From Betaproteobacteria bacterium (GTDB lineage: Bacteria; Bdellovibrionota_B; Oligoflexia; Silvanigrellales; Silvanigrellaceae), in the NCBI GenBank assembly GCA_016868315.1, contig VGHE01000012.1, positions 17,848 through 81,847 of the forward strand: a DNA stretch of 64,000 nt, written 5' to 3'. Numbering within the stretch: position 1 is the first letter of the stretch; each line of letters opens with the position of its first letter. The notes below the pieces were generated by a model. It saw nothing but the letters and a program-made list of their open reading frames with translations, was not told the origin of the DNA and searched no databases. Made by a program: the position numbers and the translations under genes. Below, piece after piece: positions 51,533 to 60,350 of the stretch.

Positions 51533-53311
51533 GTGGCCACCCACTCCGATCGCGCTGAAACCTTAGAGATTGGTGGCTCAGAGCGCTATCGTTGGCGTTT
51601 GTCTGCGCGCTCTCTCAGTGATTCCAGTTTCCACGAGAATTTTATTTCTGAGAGGCTCTCGGCATTGCGTGGTATCGCTGCCGAGGGAGCTCTTGCTGAC
51701 AAAGAGTTGCTTGCACATCTTCCTCCCTGGCAAACGTTCAAAGATATGCAAAAGGCCATGGCTCGGGTCATTTCGGCTATGGAGTCTGGTGAGCGTATCG
51801 TTATTTTCGGCGATTATGATGTTGATGGCACAACCTCCTGTGCGCTTTTGAAATTGGCTTTTGCAGACCTGGGCGCTGAAGTTGAAGTGTATATTCCTGA
51901 TCGCCTGACCGAAGGCTATGGCCTTAATTCAATCGGCCTTGAAAAAATCGCTGCCGCAGGCCGTGCTCTTGTGATCACGGTCGACAATGGTATTTCGGCG
52001 GTTGACGCCTGTGTCCGTGCCAAAGAGCTCGGACTCGATGTCATTGTGACCGACCATCATGAGCCGCCCGAGGTTCTTCCGGTGGCCTTTGCTCTTCTCA
52101 ATCCAAAGCAGCCTGGTTGCGATTATCCTTTCAAAATGCTCGCAGGCGTAGGCGTTGCTTTTTATTTGCTTATAGCCTTGCGAGCAACGCTGCGCACTCG
52201 CGGACACGCTCGTGCCGACAAACTGAACCTGCGCAAGTATCTCGACCTTGTTGCCATCGGAACCATTGCCGACGTTGCCCCACTCAACGGAGTGAATCAC
52301 ATTTTGTGCCGCGTCGGTCTTGGCGTGCTGCTCGAGCACGTCATTAATGGACAAAGAGTTGGCCTGGCCGCGCTGCTGCGTTTGGCGGGTTGGAAACTTG
52401 AAAATGGCGTCGTGGATGCCACAGATGTTGGTTTCAAAATTGGGCCACGTTTGAATGCGGCTGGCCGCCTCGGTTCGGCCATGGCTTCGGCTGAACTGAT
52501 GATGACTTCTGATCACGCCCGCGCGTTGGAATTGGCAGAATTCTTGCACGGTGAAAATGCCGCGCGACAGGAGCTTGAGAAGAAGGCTGTGGATCAGGCT
52601 CTCAAGAGAACGGTTGCGGAATTCGAGAAGTCTGCGTCCGTTGTACTCTACGATGACTCTTGGCATGCAGGGGTGGTTGGACTCGTGGCATCGCGGGTGG
52701 CCGAGAAGCTCCACAAACCAACGCTTATCCTCACCAAAGTCGACGACAAAATAAAAGGCAGTGGGCGCAGCATTCCCGGTTTCGACCTGTATGCCACGCT
52801 CAACCAAATGCGCGATCGCTTCCTTTCTTTCGGTGGGCATGGTTATGCCGTGGGAATGTCGCTTAAGCCTGAAGATCTTCCCTGGCTCAGAGATTCTTTT
52901 GAAAAGCATGTGCGCGAAGCCTTGGGCAATCGTCGGCTGGCGCCAACTCTGGAGATTGATGGCGTGGTGTCGGTCGATTTGCTCGAGGAGCGACTGTGCG
53001 CGATGCTTGATTCACTCGAGCCTTTTGGTGCTGAAAATCCTCGGCCAAAATGGTTGATTCGACAGGTCAAATTGGGGCATAGTAAGAGAATTGGTCAGGC
53101 AGCTGATTCCAAACATGCTCGAGTATGGCTTTCATCACAAGATTCTGGTCCTCTGACCGCATTCGGTCTTGCCCCCGAGATTGAAGCTTTTGTTTCCTCT
53201 CGGAAGCCCGTGGATCTGGTTGTTGAAGGGCGTCTGTCACGGTGGGGTGGACGTCTCCGCTCTGAGTTGCGCATCTTGGATATTGCTGCGACGCATCAGC
53301 TTGAGCATTGA
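51533..53311 (+). CDS. recJ: Single-strand DNA exonuclease RecJ
   Basis: A 592-residue 5'-3' exonuclease for recombination and mismatch repair. It starts at GTG 51533 after GAGAGGAAGG. DHH-family motifs: FGDYDVDGTTSCALL, ITVDNGIS, VTDHHEPPE, and further on GPRLNAAGRLGSA; the DHHA1 part has GSGRSIPGFDLY and FGGHGYAVGMSL. A C-terminal OB-like region ends the protein. It begins 25 bases after secF, a neighbourhood often seen in proteobacteria. Confidence 0.95.
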   Translation: MATHSDRAETLEIGGSERYRWRLSARSLSDSSFHENFISERLSALRGIAAEGALADKELLAHLPPWQTFKDMQKAMARVISAMESGERIVIFGDYDVDGTTSCALLKLAFADLGAEVEVYIPDRLTEGYGLNSIGLEKIAAAGRALVITVDNGISAVDACVRAKELGLDVIVTDHHEPPEVLPVAFALLNPKQPGCDYPFKMLAGVGVAFYLLIALRATLRTRGHARADKLNLRKYLDLVAIGTIADVAPLNGVNHILCRVGLGVLLEHVINGQRVGLAALLRLAGWKLENGVVDATDVGFKIGPRLNAAGRLGSAMASAELMMTSDHARALELAEFLHGENAARQELEKKAVDQALKRTVAEFEKSASVVLYDDSWHAGVVGLVASRVAEKLHKPTLILTKVDDKIKGSGRSIPGFDLYATLNQMRDRFLSFGGHGYAVGMSLKPEDLPWLRDSFEKHVREALGNRRLAPTLEIDGVVSVDLLEERLCAMLDSLEPFGAENPRPKWLIRQVKLGHSKRIGQAADSKHARVWLSSQDSGPLTAFGLAPEIEAFVSSRKPVDLVVEGRLSRWGGRLRSELRILDIAATHQLEH

Positions 53312-53320
53312 GAGCAACCG

Positions 53321-54463
53321 ATGAGCCAGACGAGCGATCAAGAACCCTGGTACGCGCCTGCCGGCAAGAAAAAGCCGGGCGCGACACACCCCCTTGCGCC
53401 CAAGGGTGCAGAAGAGAAGTCATCGTTCTTCTCGACTTTGGCTGCATTGGTTATGCGCCTTTTCAAGTTGCGGCAGTTGATTTTTGTTTTAATTTCCCTT
53501 TTAGGTGCAGCCTACCTGGCTCTGCGTCTCACCATTGGGGGCAATACATCTACAAGCATCATCGCGTTCGTAATCATCTTTGTTGCAGCATTGTTCGCAT
53601 TGCTTCTGATGCTGCGTTTTCTCGGCGCTGAGCTCACAAAAGTTTTGCCGCTTCACAAGAACGACAGCGCTCTCACAGTTGCTTTTTACTGGCTCCGCAA
53701 CTCACTCAAGGTTGAAGAGGCACGCCGTGGCCCACCTGCTCCCGAGCTTGCACTCTCTCAATTCGTTAGCCAGGTTCGCTCATATGCAAGTGAGAAATCA
53801 TTTCAGAACGTACGCCCGAGTCCGGAGCGAGTTGTCGAGCCGGGAAGTTATCATTCCGAGTCGGCCAATCTGTTGAAGCGGCGCTGGAACGAGGTTGTCG
53901 ACAGCCTCGATGAATTTGAAATTTATTTGGCCAATGACCCCCAAGGCATGATCATCAAGCTTGTCAGTAAAAATCCACCTAAGCTCATCGATGCTGCAGT
54001 TGTCTTCCGTGAGGTTGCCGATTCCTTCGACACCACATGGCGCCGTAAGGGAATCAATATTGAGTCTGCAATCGTCACACCACTGAAGGCCACGGCGCAT
54101 GAGGGGCTTTTGCGGCGGCTGTTGGTTGGTCCGTGGAGAGCTTCTGCCTATTTTGCTCGCCGTGGTGCAAGCGTGGTTTTCTCGGCCAAGAGCACCAACG
54201 GTCGTGTTACGGCGCGCTGGGAAGTCGATGGTTTGTCTATTCCGGATGATTACCTGAAAGTGGCGACCGACTCCGCTTTGCCGGTGAATGACCGTATTGA
54301 GAAAGGTTTGGTGGCTTTGGCGCCCGACCCTGCGAATAGTCCAAACACGCTGTATGCTCTTATAAGCTTTGTGACCTGGATTGACTTGGCACACGCCTGC
54401 GAAATGGAGTTTGAATTCAAGAACACAAACAATGGATTTGTGATTGAATTGCGTCTGAAATAA
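53321..54463 (+). CDS. Membrane protein of unknown function in the sec operon
   Basis: A 380-residue protein with a Pro/Lys-rich N terminus, two adjacent membrane spans (about 49-69 and 78-100), and a large soluble domain of about 270 residues with mixed alpha/beta character (LLKRRWNEVVDSLDEFEIYL, then MEFEFKNTNNGFVIELRLK). It starts nine bases after recJ. I do not recognise a family. With two spans close together, the soluble C-terminal part and the N terminus lie on the same side of the membrane, probably the cytoplasm. Confidence 0.65.
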   Translation: MSQTSDQEPWYAPAGKKKPGATHPLAPKGAEEKSSFFSTLAALVMRLFKLRQLIFVLISLLGAAYLALRLTIGGNTSTSIIAFVIIFVAALFALLLMLRFLGAELTKVLPLHKNDSALTVAFYWLRNSLKVEEARRGPPAPELALSQFVSQVRSYASEKSFQNVRPSPERVVEPGSYHSESANLLKRRWNEVVDSLDEFEIYLANDPQGMIIKLVSKNPPKLIDAAVVFREVADSFDTTWRRKGINIESAIVTPLKATAHEGLLRRLLVGPWRASAYFARRGASVVFSAKSTNGRVTARWEVDGLSIPDDYLKVATDSALPVNDRIEKGLVALAPDPANSPNTLYALISFVTWIDLAHACEMEFEFKNTNNGFVIELRLK

Positions 54464-54477
54464 CAGGGAGGTTATTC

Positions 54478-55092
54478 ATGCAGAAGCACTATTTTCATCT
54501 TGGCTTGCTTGGACTCGTTGGAGTCTCTGCTGGTTTGACACTCAACTCAGCCCAGGCAGACATTCGTGTTTATGCCGGAGTCGGACTCGGTGAGCTTTCT
54601 AAGAAAGACGATACCGACAAAAAGAAACCTTCAGGACTCGATGCTAAGCTTGCGGCAAATGTGGATGTCCTCTCACCTGTTCCTGGCCTTTCCATCTACG
54701 CAGGTCCTGAATTTCTGACGGGAACCTATACGCGCGACACAACAATTTTGAACAGCGTTGCGAAGGAAACGATCAATAAATCTGCACTTGGTCTAAATGC
54801 TGGTGTGCATTTTGGCATGGTTCCGCTGGTTACATTCCAGGGTGAGCTCAATTACGCCACAGCAATGGGTGGTGAGGTAAAAGTTGAAGCGCTCGGTAAA
54901 ACATCAACCCTCAAAACCAAGTCAGGTTCTGATTTGGGTGGAACGTTGAGAGCTCTTATCACTCCCTTTCCACTCCTGCGTGCAGGCGTTGAGTACAACT
55001 TGGGCAGCGGCAATTCCAAGTACGAAGGCAATGATGAAGAGGTCAAGTACGATTACTCGGCGATCCGCGCGGTCATTGGAATTTCGCTTTAA
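54478..55092 (+). CDS. Small outer-membrane beta-barrel protein
   Basis: A 204-residue protein with a clear signal peptide (LGLLGLVGVSAGLTLNSAQA, cleavage before DIRVYAG). The mature part alternates strands typical of an eight-strand barrel, such as LGLNAGVHFGMVPLVTFQGE, and ends in IRAVIGISL, a hydrophobic barrel C terminus. It resembles OmpW/opacity-type small barrels without a specific match. GGGAGG precedes the ATG. It is 14 bases after the unknown membrane gene and closes the operon. Confidence 0.7.
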   Translation: MQKHYFHLGLLGLVGVSAGLTLNSAQADIRVYAGVGLGELSKKDDTDKKKPSGLDAKLAANVDVLSPVPGLSIYAGPEFLTGTYTRDTTILNSVAKETINKSALGLNAGVHFGMVPLVTFQGELNYATAMGGEVKVEALGKTSTLKTKSGSDLGGTLRALITPFPLLRAGVEYNLGSGNSKYEGNDEEVKYDYSAIRAVIGISL

Positions 55093-55124
55093 GGCGATTG
55101 CAAACATTTGAACGATGAAATCTG

Positions 55125-55163
55125 AAACCGCGCTGGGGAGATGCTCCACCAGCGCGGTTTTTT
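55125..55163 (+). terminator. Terminator of the yajC-secDF-recJ operon
   Basis: AAACCGCGCTGG (55125-55136) pairs perfectly with CCAGCGCGGTTT (55149-55160) around a 12-base loop, followed by Ts. It sits 33 bases after the last stop codon. Confidence 0.92.
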
Positions 55164-55207
55164 ATTGCTAAGAATGTTCGATCTGCCTTCAAAATTTCAT
55201 TCGCTGT

Positions 55208-56794
55208 TCACGCGACTTCTGAAATCTCAATTCTGCGCACTACGGTCACTTTGATTTGTCCAGGGAATTGCACATCGCTCTCGAGCTTGCGACAGATGTT
55301 CTGCGCAAGTGGGTCAATGTCCTTTTCCTTGATGCGGCGATTATCTACAAACACGTGAACTTCGCGCCCAGCATGCATGATGGCTGAGCCAGTGACACCC
55401 TGACCCTGGAAGCTGTTGATGACTTCAGCAATTCCTTCAATGCGTTTTTGGAATCCTTCTTCCATGTCAACACGAGCTCCAGGACGAGCGCCCGACATGG
55501 CATCGGCAGCTTTAAGAATATAGGCGTGAGGGGTTTCCACGACTTTGTCGTCGTGATGCGAAAGCACAGTATCGACGACAATCTCTGCTTCACCGAATCG
55601 GGTTGCGTAGTCGCCACTGATAACTGCGTGACTGCCTTCGATCTTGTAATCGAGCACCTTGCCAATATCGTGCAAAATGCCCGAGCGCTTGGCGAGTTTG
55701 GCGTCCACACCCACCTCGTCGGCGAGCATTCCTGCGAGTCGCGCCACCTCAAGAGAGTGGAAGTATTGATTCTGGCGGTGGCTGGTGCGGTAATTGAGTG
55801 AGCCAATCAGCTTGAGAATTTCAGGATGCATCGGGTCGAGCCCAAGAATTTTGACTGCATCCTGACCCATGCGGAGAACCTGTTGATCGAGCGCCTGACG
55901 ATGTTTTTGAAGAATCTGTCGAACTCGGTCAGGATTAAATTGGTTGCGTCCGAAAATCTCTTCAAGGGTGAGGCGAATGACTTCTTTGTCGACGCCAGCT
56001 CCGCCCGATATTTTCAGCGTGGGAGCTTCGCTTGATTGCGGATCAAGCCCAACATCCAAAGCCGTATCCGTGCCATCGAGAAGCAACTTCACAATCGGCG
56101 ACTCTTCGCCAAAGTGTCTCACGACAAGATCTTTTGATGGTGCTTCGACGCTAAAACTCGTTTTCGGCCAAACAAAACGTGGGTTGTAACGGTTATAGAT
56201 GTTTTGGAGAACATCACGCGCGCCACGTTGGGCTTCAGCCTTAAGGCGTTCCTGATTGTCGAGCATCCATTTTGAGATCCCGAGCTTCTCAGCATTCAAA
56301 ACCTCTTCACGAATTCCAGACTCGATCTCATCTCGCTGCGCTGAAGTCTTCACGACCAAGCTTTCGAGCAGCGACTTTTCAACTCCGGTCTTTTGCTCGG
56401 CCAGGTTTAAAAGCTCCGGTGGTAGTTCATGGCTTTTGTGCAGACGATCTTGAAGTTGAATCTCAGTGTTCTGCAGTTCATTCCATTTTTTGTCGATTTT
56501 ACTCTGGCGCTGATTGAGTTCCCGTTCAAAATCTTCGTTTAGACTTTTGACCAATGAACGCTCTTCCTCGAGGCGTTGTGCATCAGCTTCGAGCTCCTCG
56601 CGAGCGGCCTTGAGTGCTTCGTCGAGAATAGCGTCGCGTCTCTGCTTGGCATTGCGGATGACCTGATCAGCCGACTCGCCAAGCCCTTGAACGACGTCTT
56701 GATTCCTCAACACCATGCGGCGTGCCAGGAGCGTGCCGAGGCCGGCGCTGATGAGCACCACAAGGGAGCTTATGATGAAGGTGGTGGAATCCAT
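55208..56794 (-). CDS. rny: Ribonuclease Y with a diverged KH region
   Basis: A 528-residue membrane-anchored endoribonuclease that starts mRNA decay. ATG 56794 has GAGGAAAGG upstream; the longer frame overlaps the divergent gene and is rejected. Order: N-terminal span (IISSLVVLISAGLGTLL), long coiled coil (about 45-180), KH position (about 210-275), HD domain with SGILHDIGK and LSHHDD, then ADAMSGARPGAR. At the KH position the RNA-binding GRxGRN loop is replaced by VRHFGEESPIV, so the GxxG motif is missing while the flanks (VIRLTLEEIF) align. The catalytic HD residues are intact. Confidence 0.9.
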   Translation of the reverse strand: MDSTTFIISSLVVLISAGLGTLLARRMVLRNQDVVQGLGESADQVIRNAKQRRDAILDEALKAAREELEADAQRLEEERSLVKSLNEDFERELNQRQSKIDKKWNELQNTEIQLQDRLHKSHELPPELLNLAEQKTGVEKSLLESLVVKTSAQRDEIESGIREEVLNAEKLGISKWMLDNQERLKAEAQRGARDVLQNIYNRYNPRFVWPKTSFSVEAPSKDLVVRHFGEESPIVKLLLDGTDTALDVGLDPQSSEAPTLKISGGAGVDKEVIRLTLEEIFGRNQFNPDRVRQILQKHRQALDQQVLRMGQDAVKILGLDPMHPEILKLIGSLNYRTSHRQNQYFHSLEVARLAGMLADEVGVDAKLAKRSGILHDIGKVLDYKIEGSHAVISGDYATRFGEAEIVVDTVLSHHDDKVVETPHAYILKAADAMSGARPGARVDMEEGFQKRIEGIAEVINSFQGQGVTGSAIMHAGREVHVFVDNRRIKEKDIDPLAQNICRKLESDVQFPGQIKVTVVRRIEISEVA

Positions 56795-56897
56795 GGTTGA
56801 CCTTTCCTCAGGGTATAGACCTGACCTCTGTTCCGACCCTATCATGGATGGGTCGATAAACTGAAGGTTTTGCAGCAATTCGAAGGGGAGACGAGAA

Positions 56898-57758
56898 ATG
56901 ACACAGACCCAGAACAATGCCCATCGGCAGTTGCCCACCACCGAATTTGTCGGGCAACTTGCTAGAACTGCAGGAGAGCTGACTTTGCGCTTCTTCCGAA
57001 GCCAGCAGCTGCGCGTTGATGAAAAATCAGGCGATCTGGGGTTGGTCACTGAAGCAGACTTAGCCTCCGAGACACTTCTCAAGAATGAAATTGCTCAGCA
57101 TTTTCCGGGTCACGTGTTTCTTGGTGAGGAGACGGGCTGGAGCGAGGCTGTTGCCGACGGTCAGGTGGTTTGGATTATCGACCCTATCGATGGCACGACC
57201 AATTTCTCAAAGGGCAACATCTATTACTGCATTTCGGTGGCCTGTGGAGTTGTTGAATCCGGGCGCTTCCGTCCCGAGCGGGTGGCGATCTTCCATCCAG
57301 GAACAGGCGATCTTTATTCGGCTGGGCGAGGCCAAGGCGCAACCGTCAACGGTGTTCCCATGAAAGTCGCTGCTGGCACAGATCCACGGCGCTGGAGTTT
57401 GGCGACTGGATTCAGCTCCAGCAAGGGCGAGGCACTGCGGGGCGTGATTGAATGTATTGAAAGAATGCAAAATCGTATTTTGGGAATGCGAATCAATGGT
57501 GCTGCTGCATTGGATTTGTCGCTGACCGCACGTGGAGTGTTCAACGGTTTCTTTGAGTCCAGGCTGTCTCCTTGGGATATGGCGGCAGGGGCTCTGCTCG
57601 TCGAGGAGGCTGGTGGTCTTGTCGTGAATTACGAAGGCCAGCCGTTCGATATTTTGCGTGACGCAAACATTGTGGCTGGCCCGGCGCATGTCGTACGTGA
57701 CATGCTCGACATGATTTCAGGTGTGCGCGAGTATCTCAGAAGTACCGCTTGGCCATGA
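56898..57758 (+). CDS. suhB: Inositol monophosphatase-family protein
   Basis: A 286-residue magnesium-dependent phosphatase. Metal-site motifs: LGEETG (region 75), [15 protein letters not shown] (about 94-108), and [17 protein letters not shown] near the C terminus. The family dephosphorylates inositol phosphates, and SuhB also modulates transcription in enterobacteria; the substrate here is not known. The ATG follows GGGGAGA. It is divergent from rny and its last 23 bases overlap the end of the aldolase gene on the other strand. Confidence 0.88.
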   Translation: MTQTQNNAHRQLPTTEFVGQLARTAGELTLRFFRSQQLRVDEKSGDLGLVTEADLASETLLKNEIAQHFPGHVFLGEETGWSEAVADGQVVWIIDPIDGTTNFSKGNIYYCISVACGVVESGRFRPERVAIFHPGTGDLYSAGRGQGATVNGVPMKVAAGTDPRRWSLATGFSSSKGEALRGVIECIERMQNRILGMRINGAAALDLSLTARGVFNGFFESRLSPWDMAAGALLVEEAGGLVVNYEGQPFDILRDANIVAGPAHVVRDMLDMISGVREYLRSTAWP

Positions 57759-58773
57759 CTTCGAGGCTCAAAGGCTTGAGCTTGCTGGCTTGGCCTGCTT
57801 GTCCGAATTGAACCATGCGCTCGGCTACAATCTTTTGCATCGCAGCACGGGCCGGTGCCATGTATTTGCGGACATCGAATTCGCCAGGATTTTCCTTGAA
57901 GATTTTGCGAATAGCTACCGTCATAGCAAGGCGGTTGTCGGTGTCGACGTTGATTTTACGCACGCCGTTGCGGATTCCTTCCTGGATTTCGGACACAGGA
58001 ACGCCCCAGGTGGTTTTCATTTCGCCACCATACTTGCGGAACTCTTCTTGGAGATCCTGAGGCACAGAGCTCGAGCCATGCATAACGAGGTGCGTGTTTG
58101 GGCATTTTTTGTGGATCGCTTTAATGCGTTCGATGTTCAAGATGTTGCCATCAGGTTTGCGCGTAAACTTGTAGGCGCCGTGGCTCGTGCCAATCGCAAT
58201 GGCCAGCGCATCGACCTTGGTCTCTTCCACGAAGCGGGCAGCTTCATCGGGGTCGGTGAGCAGCTGATCGTGTGAAAGTTTTCCTTCAAATCCATGGCCG
58301 TCTTCTTTTTCACCTTCGCCAGTTTCGAGCGATCCAAGGCAGCCAAGTTCGCCCTCAACACTCACACCCATAGCGTGTGCGCATTTGACCACGTCGCGGG
58401 TGATTCTCGCATTGTATTCGTATGACGCAGGTGTCTTTCCATCTTCCATAAGCGAGCCATCCATCATCACGCTTGTGAAACCATTGCGGACTGCGGAGAG
58501 ACAAGTGGACATGGAATTGCCGTGATCTTGGTGTACGCAGATTGGAATTTCAGGGTAAAGCTCAACGGCAGCAAACATCAGGTGACGCAAAAAGACGTCG
58601 TTGGTGTACGAGCGTGCTCCGCGGCTAGCCTGGATAATCACCGGGCTATTGGTTTCCTTGGCCGCTTCCATGATGGCCTGAATTTGTTCGAGGTTATTCA
58701 CATTGAAGGCTGCAACGCCGTAGGTGTTCTCAGCAGCGTGATCGAGGAGTTGGCGAAGAGAGATTAGAGCCAT
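57736..58773 (-). CDS. fba: Fructose-bisphosphate aldolase, class II
   Basis: A 345-residue zinc-dependent aldolase splitting fructose-1,6-bisphosphate. ATG 58773 has GGAGG six bases upstream; a start 33 bases earlier is less likely. Marks: [13 protein letters not shown], zinc ligands in [42 protein letters not shown] and [11 protein letters not shown]. The length and insert after GCLG point to the Calvin-type subgroup (class IIB-like). It and GpmI give two glycolytic enzymes in the window, not linked in position. Confidence 0.95.
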   Translation of the reverse strand: MALISLRQLLDHAAENTYGVAAFNVNNLEQIQAIMEAAKETNSPVIIQASRGARSYTNDVFLRHLMFAAVELYPEIPICVHQDHGNSMSTCLSAVRNGFTSVMMDGSLMEDGKTPASYEYNARITRDVVKCAHAMGVSVEGELGCLGSLETGEGEKEDGHGFEGKLSHDQLLTDPDEAARFVEETKVDALAIAIGTSHGAYKFTRKPDGNILNIERIKAIHKKCPNTHLVMHGSSSVPQDLQEEFRKYGGEMKTTWGVPVSEIQEGIRNGVRKINVDTDNRLAMTVAIRKIFKENPGEFDVRKYMAPARAAMQKIVAERMVQFGQAGQASKLKPLSLEVMAKRYF

Positions 58774-58877
58774 GAAGGCCTCCATTAAGGGGATTGCCAA
58801 AATCAACGCCCCTTACATAGCATTCTCAAACCCGAGCTGGCAAAAGAGTGGGGGTGTGATGCCGAGGGAGAATGGCC

Positions 58878-59468
58878 ATGACAAGTCCGAAACAGAGCGA
58901 GCTACGCAAATTTGAGCTGGGCGAACCGCAGGAAACTTACCGTTGTCCAATCTTCAAAGTCGAGGCTCGTGAGGCGCGTAGCCTGGATGGGCAGCACAAA
59001 CAGCCAATGTACACAATACAGTGCGCCCAGTGGGTCAACGTTGTGCCGGTCACAGCGGACGGTCATGTGGTGCTCATTGAACAGCACCGGATTGGCACCA
59101 ACACAATCACTCTCGAAACCCCCGGAGGAGCGGTTGATCCGGGTGAAAAAGACCTCACTCTCGCAGCGTTGCGCGAATTGGAGGAGGAGACTGGATTGAC
59201 CTCTCAGCGGGTACTTTCTCTGCCAGGCTTTGCGCCAAATCCCGCCATTCAGGGCAACCGCATCACTTATTTTATTGCATTCGACTGCCAACCGCTGGCC
59301 AAACCACGCAATCACGTGGATCCGTTCGAGCAAATCCAAGTGCGGATGGTGCCTATTGAAGAAGCACTGATGATGGCGCGCTCGGGACAAATTCAGCATG
59401 CGCTGGCTGCCCTCGCTTTGCTTGTGGCCGAGCCCTATCTGAATGCGCGCACGCGTGATCGCGGCTGA
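58878..59468 (+). CDS. Nudix hydrolase, ADP-ribose pyrophosphatase-like
   Basis: A 196-residue hydrolase for nucleoside diphosphates linked to another group. The Nudix box is complete (GGAVDPGEKDL, then ALRELEEETGL, about residues 91-113). The upstream strand pattern (VVPVTADGHVVLIEQHR) and the downstream PGFAPNPAIQGN fit ADP-ribose pyrophosphatases. ATG 58878 is seven bases from GAGGGAG and is preferred over ATG 58872. It is divergent from the aldolase with a 104-base gap. Confidence 0.87.
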   Translation: MTSPKQSELRKFELGEPQETYRCPIFKVEAREARSLDGQHKQPMYTIQCAQWVNVVPVTADGHVVLIEQHRIGTNTITLETPGGAVDPGEKDLTLAALRELEEETGLTSQRVLSLPGFAPNPAIQGNRITYFIAFDCQPLAKPRNHVDPFEQIQVRMVPIEEALMMARSGQIQHALAALALLVAEPYLNARTRDRG

Positions 59469-59492
59469 GCCGAATTTGGTGGAGCAAATGTT

Positions 59493-60284
59493 TTAGAGAC
59501 GCTCAGAGGCTGGGAGGGTCGCTTCGAGAGAGTCGGCAATATCGCCAACCGAGAGTCGCGCTCCAACCAGAAGGGTGTCGATGCCGAGTTGGTGCGCGGG
59601 TAAGTCATAAAACGGATCGTTGCCAATCATGACTGTTGATTCGGGCGCACCGCCTATTTTGCGGAGCGTTTCCTCGAAGAAGGCAGTGTGTGGTTTGGTT
59701 GACTTCATAACATCCCATGAAGTTACGAGATCAAAGTCGTGCAGATAAAGATCTGAAGCTTTCAGTCGCAGTTCAATTTCGCGCCGCCCGAAAATTGCGT
59801 TGGTTGCCAAAGTGACATGCCGTCCTGTGGCGTGCAGCAGATCGAGTAGTCTGCGAGCGTGGGGCTCGGAGTGCAGAAAAAGACAGATGAACGGGTAGTC
59901 GGAGTCGAAGAAACGCCCCGCAAATCTTTCGAGTCTATGCCGGGTCACGTTCAATTCGCGCGCCATAGTTTCAAAAAAAGCATCTTCATTGTTGGCGTAC
60001 TGATGGTTCGAAAGCACAATCTGCAGGGTTTTATTCACGGCTTTGTAGAGGTCTTTGTAGGACGCGAGCGCGCTCAGCCTGAGAAAAGCAAAGACTGCAA
60101 AAAGATTATGAAATGCGGCTCCGGGCTGGCCAATAAGTGTTCCATCCATGTCGATGAGAATGTGCGTTTTACCCGTCCACCACTCAGGTGCAAGACTCAC
60201 CCGGCTTCTAATATTCTTCAGCTGGGCGATGCTCTGCTTGTTGTTGTTGTTGTTGCGTCCTGAGTTACGTCTGCGCAAGGCCAT
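59493..60284 (-). CDS. HAD-family phosphatase
   Basis: A 263-residue haloacid-dehalogenase-type hydrolase. Motif I LIDMDGTLIG, motif II TLATNAIF, motif III lysine in MKSTKPHTAFFEE, and motif IV VMIGNDPFYDLP are all present. The cap region between I and II is helical and about 100 residues long (C1-type). A run of five asparagines near residue 12 comes from a TTG/CAA repeat in the DNA. ATG 60284 has GGAG upstream. The substrate is not known. It begins 66 bases after the 938-residue TPR gene on the same strand. Confidence 0.85.
   Translation of the reverse strand: MALRRRNSGRNNNNNKQSIAQLKNIRSRVSLAPEWWTGKTHILIDMDGTLIGQPGAAFHNLFAVFAFLRLSALASYKDLYKAVNKTLQIVLSNHQYANNEDAFFETMARELNVTRHRLERFAGRFFDSDYPFICLFLHSEPHARRLLDLLHATGRHVTLATNAIFGRREIELRLKASDLYLHDFDLVTSWDVMKSTKPHTAFFEETLRKIGGAPESTVMIGNDPFYDLPAHQLGIDTLLVGARLSVGDIADSLEATLPASERL
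60238..60255. repeat. Trinucleotide repeat (TTG)6
   Basis: Six tandem TTG units on the plus strand encode the poly-asparagine tract at the N terminus of the HAD protein. Slippage would keep the frame. Confidence 0.85.
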
Positions 60285-60350
60285 GGGGCTCTCCTCGAGA
60301 GCCCTCATGATTGCACAGAAGCAACAACTTCACCACACCTCGGGTTTGAG

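Noticed and set aside
56795..57082. N-terminal extension of rny
   Set aside because: It is antisense to the start of the inositol-phosphatase-family gene, and the membrane anchor of RNase Y begins at the ATG with a good ribosome site at 56794.
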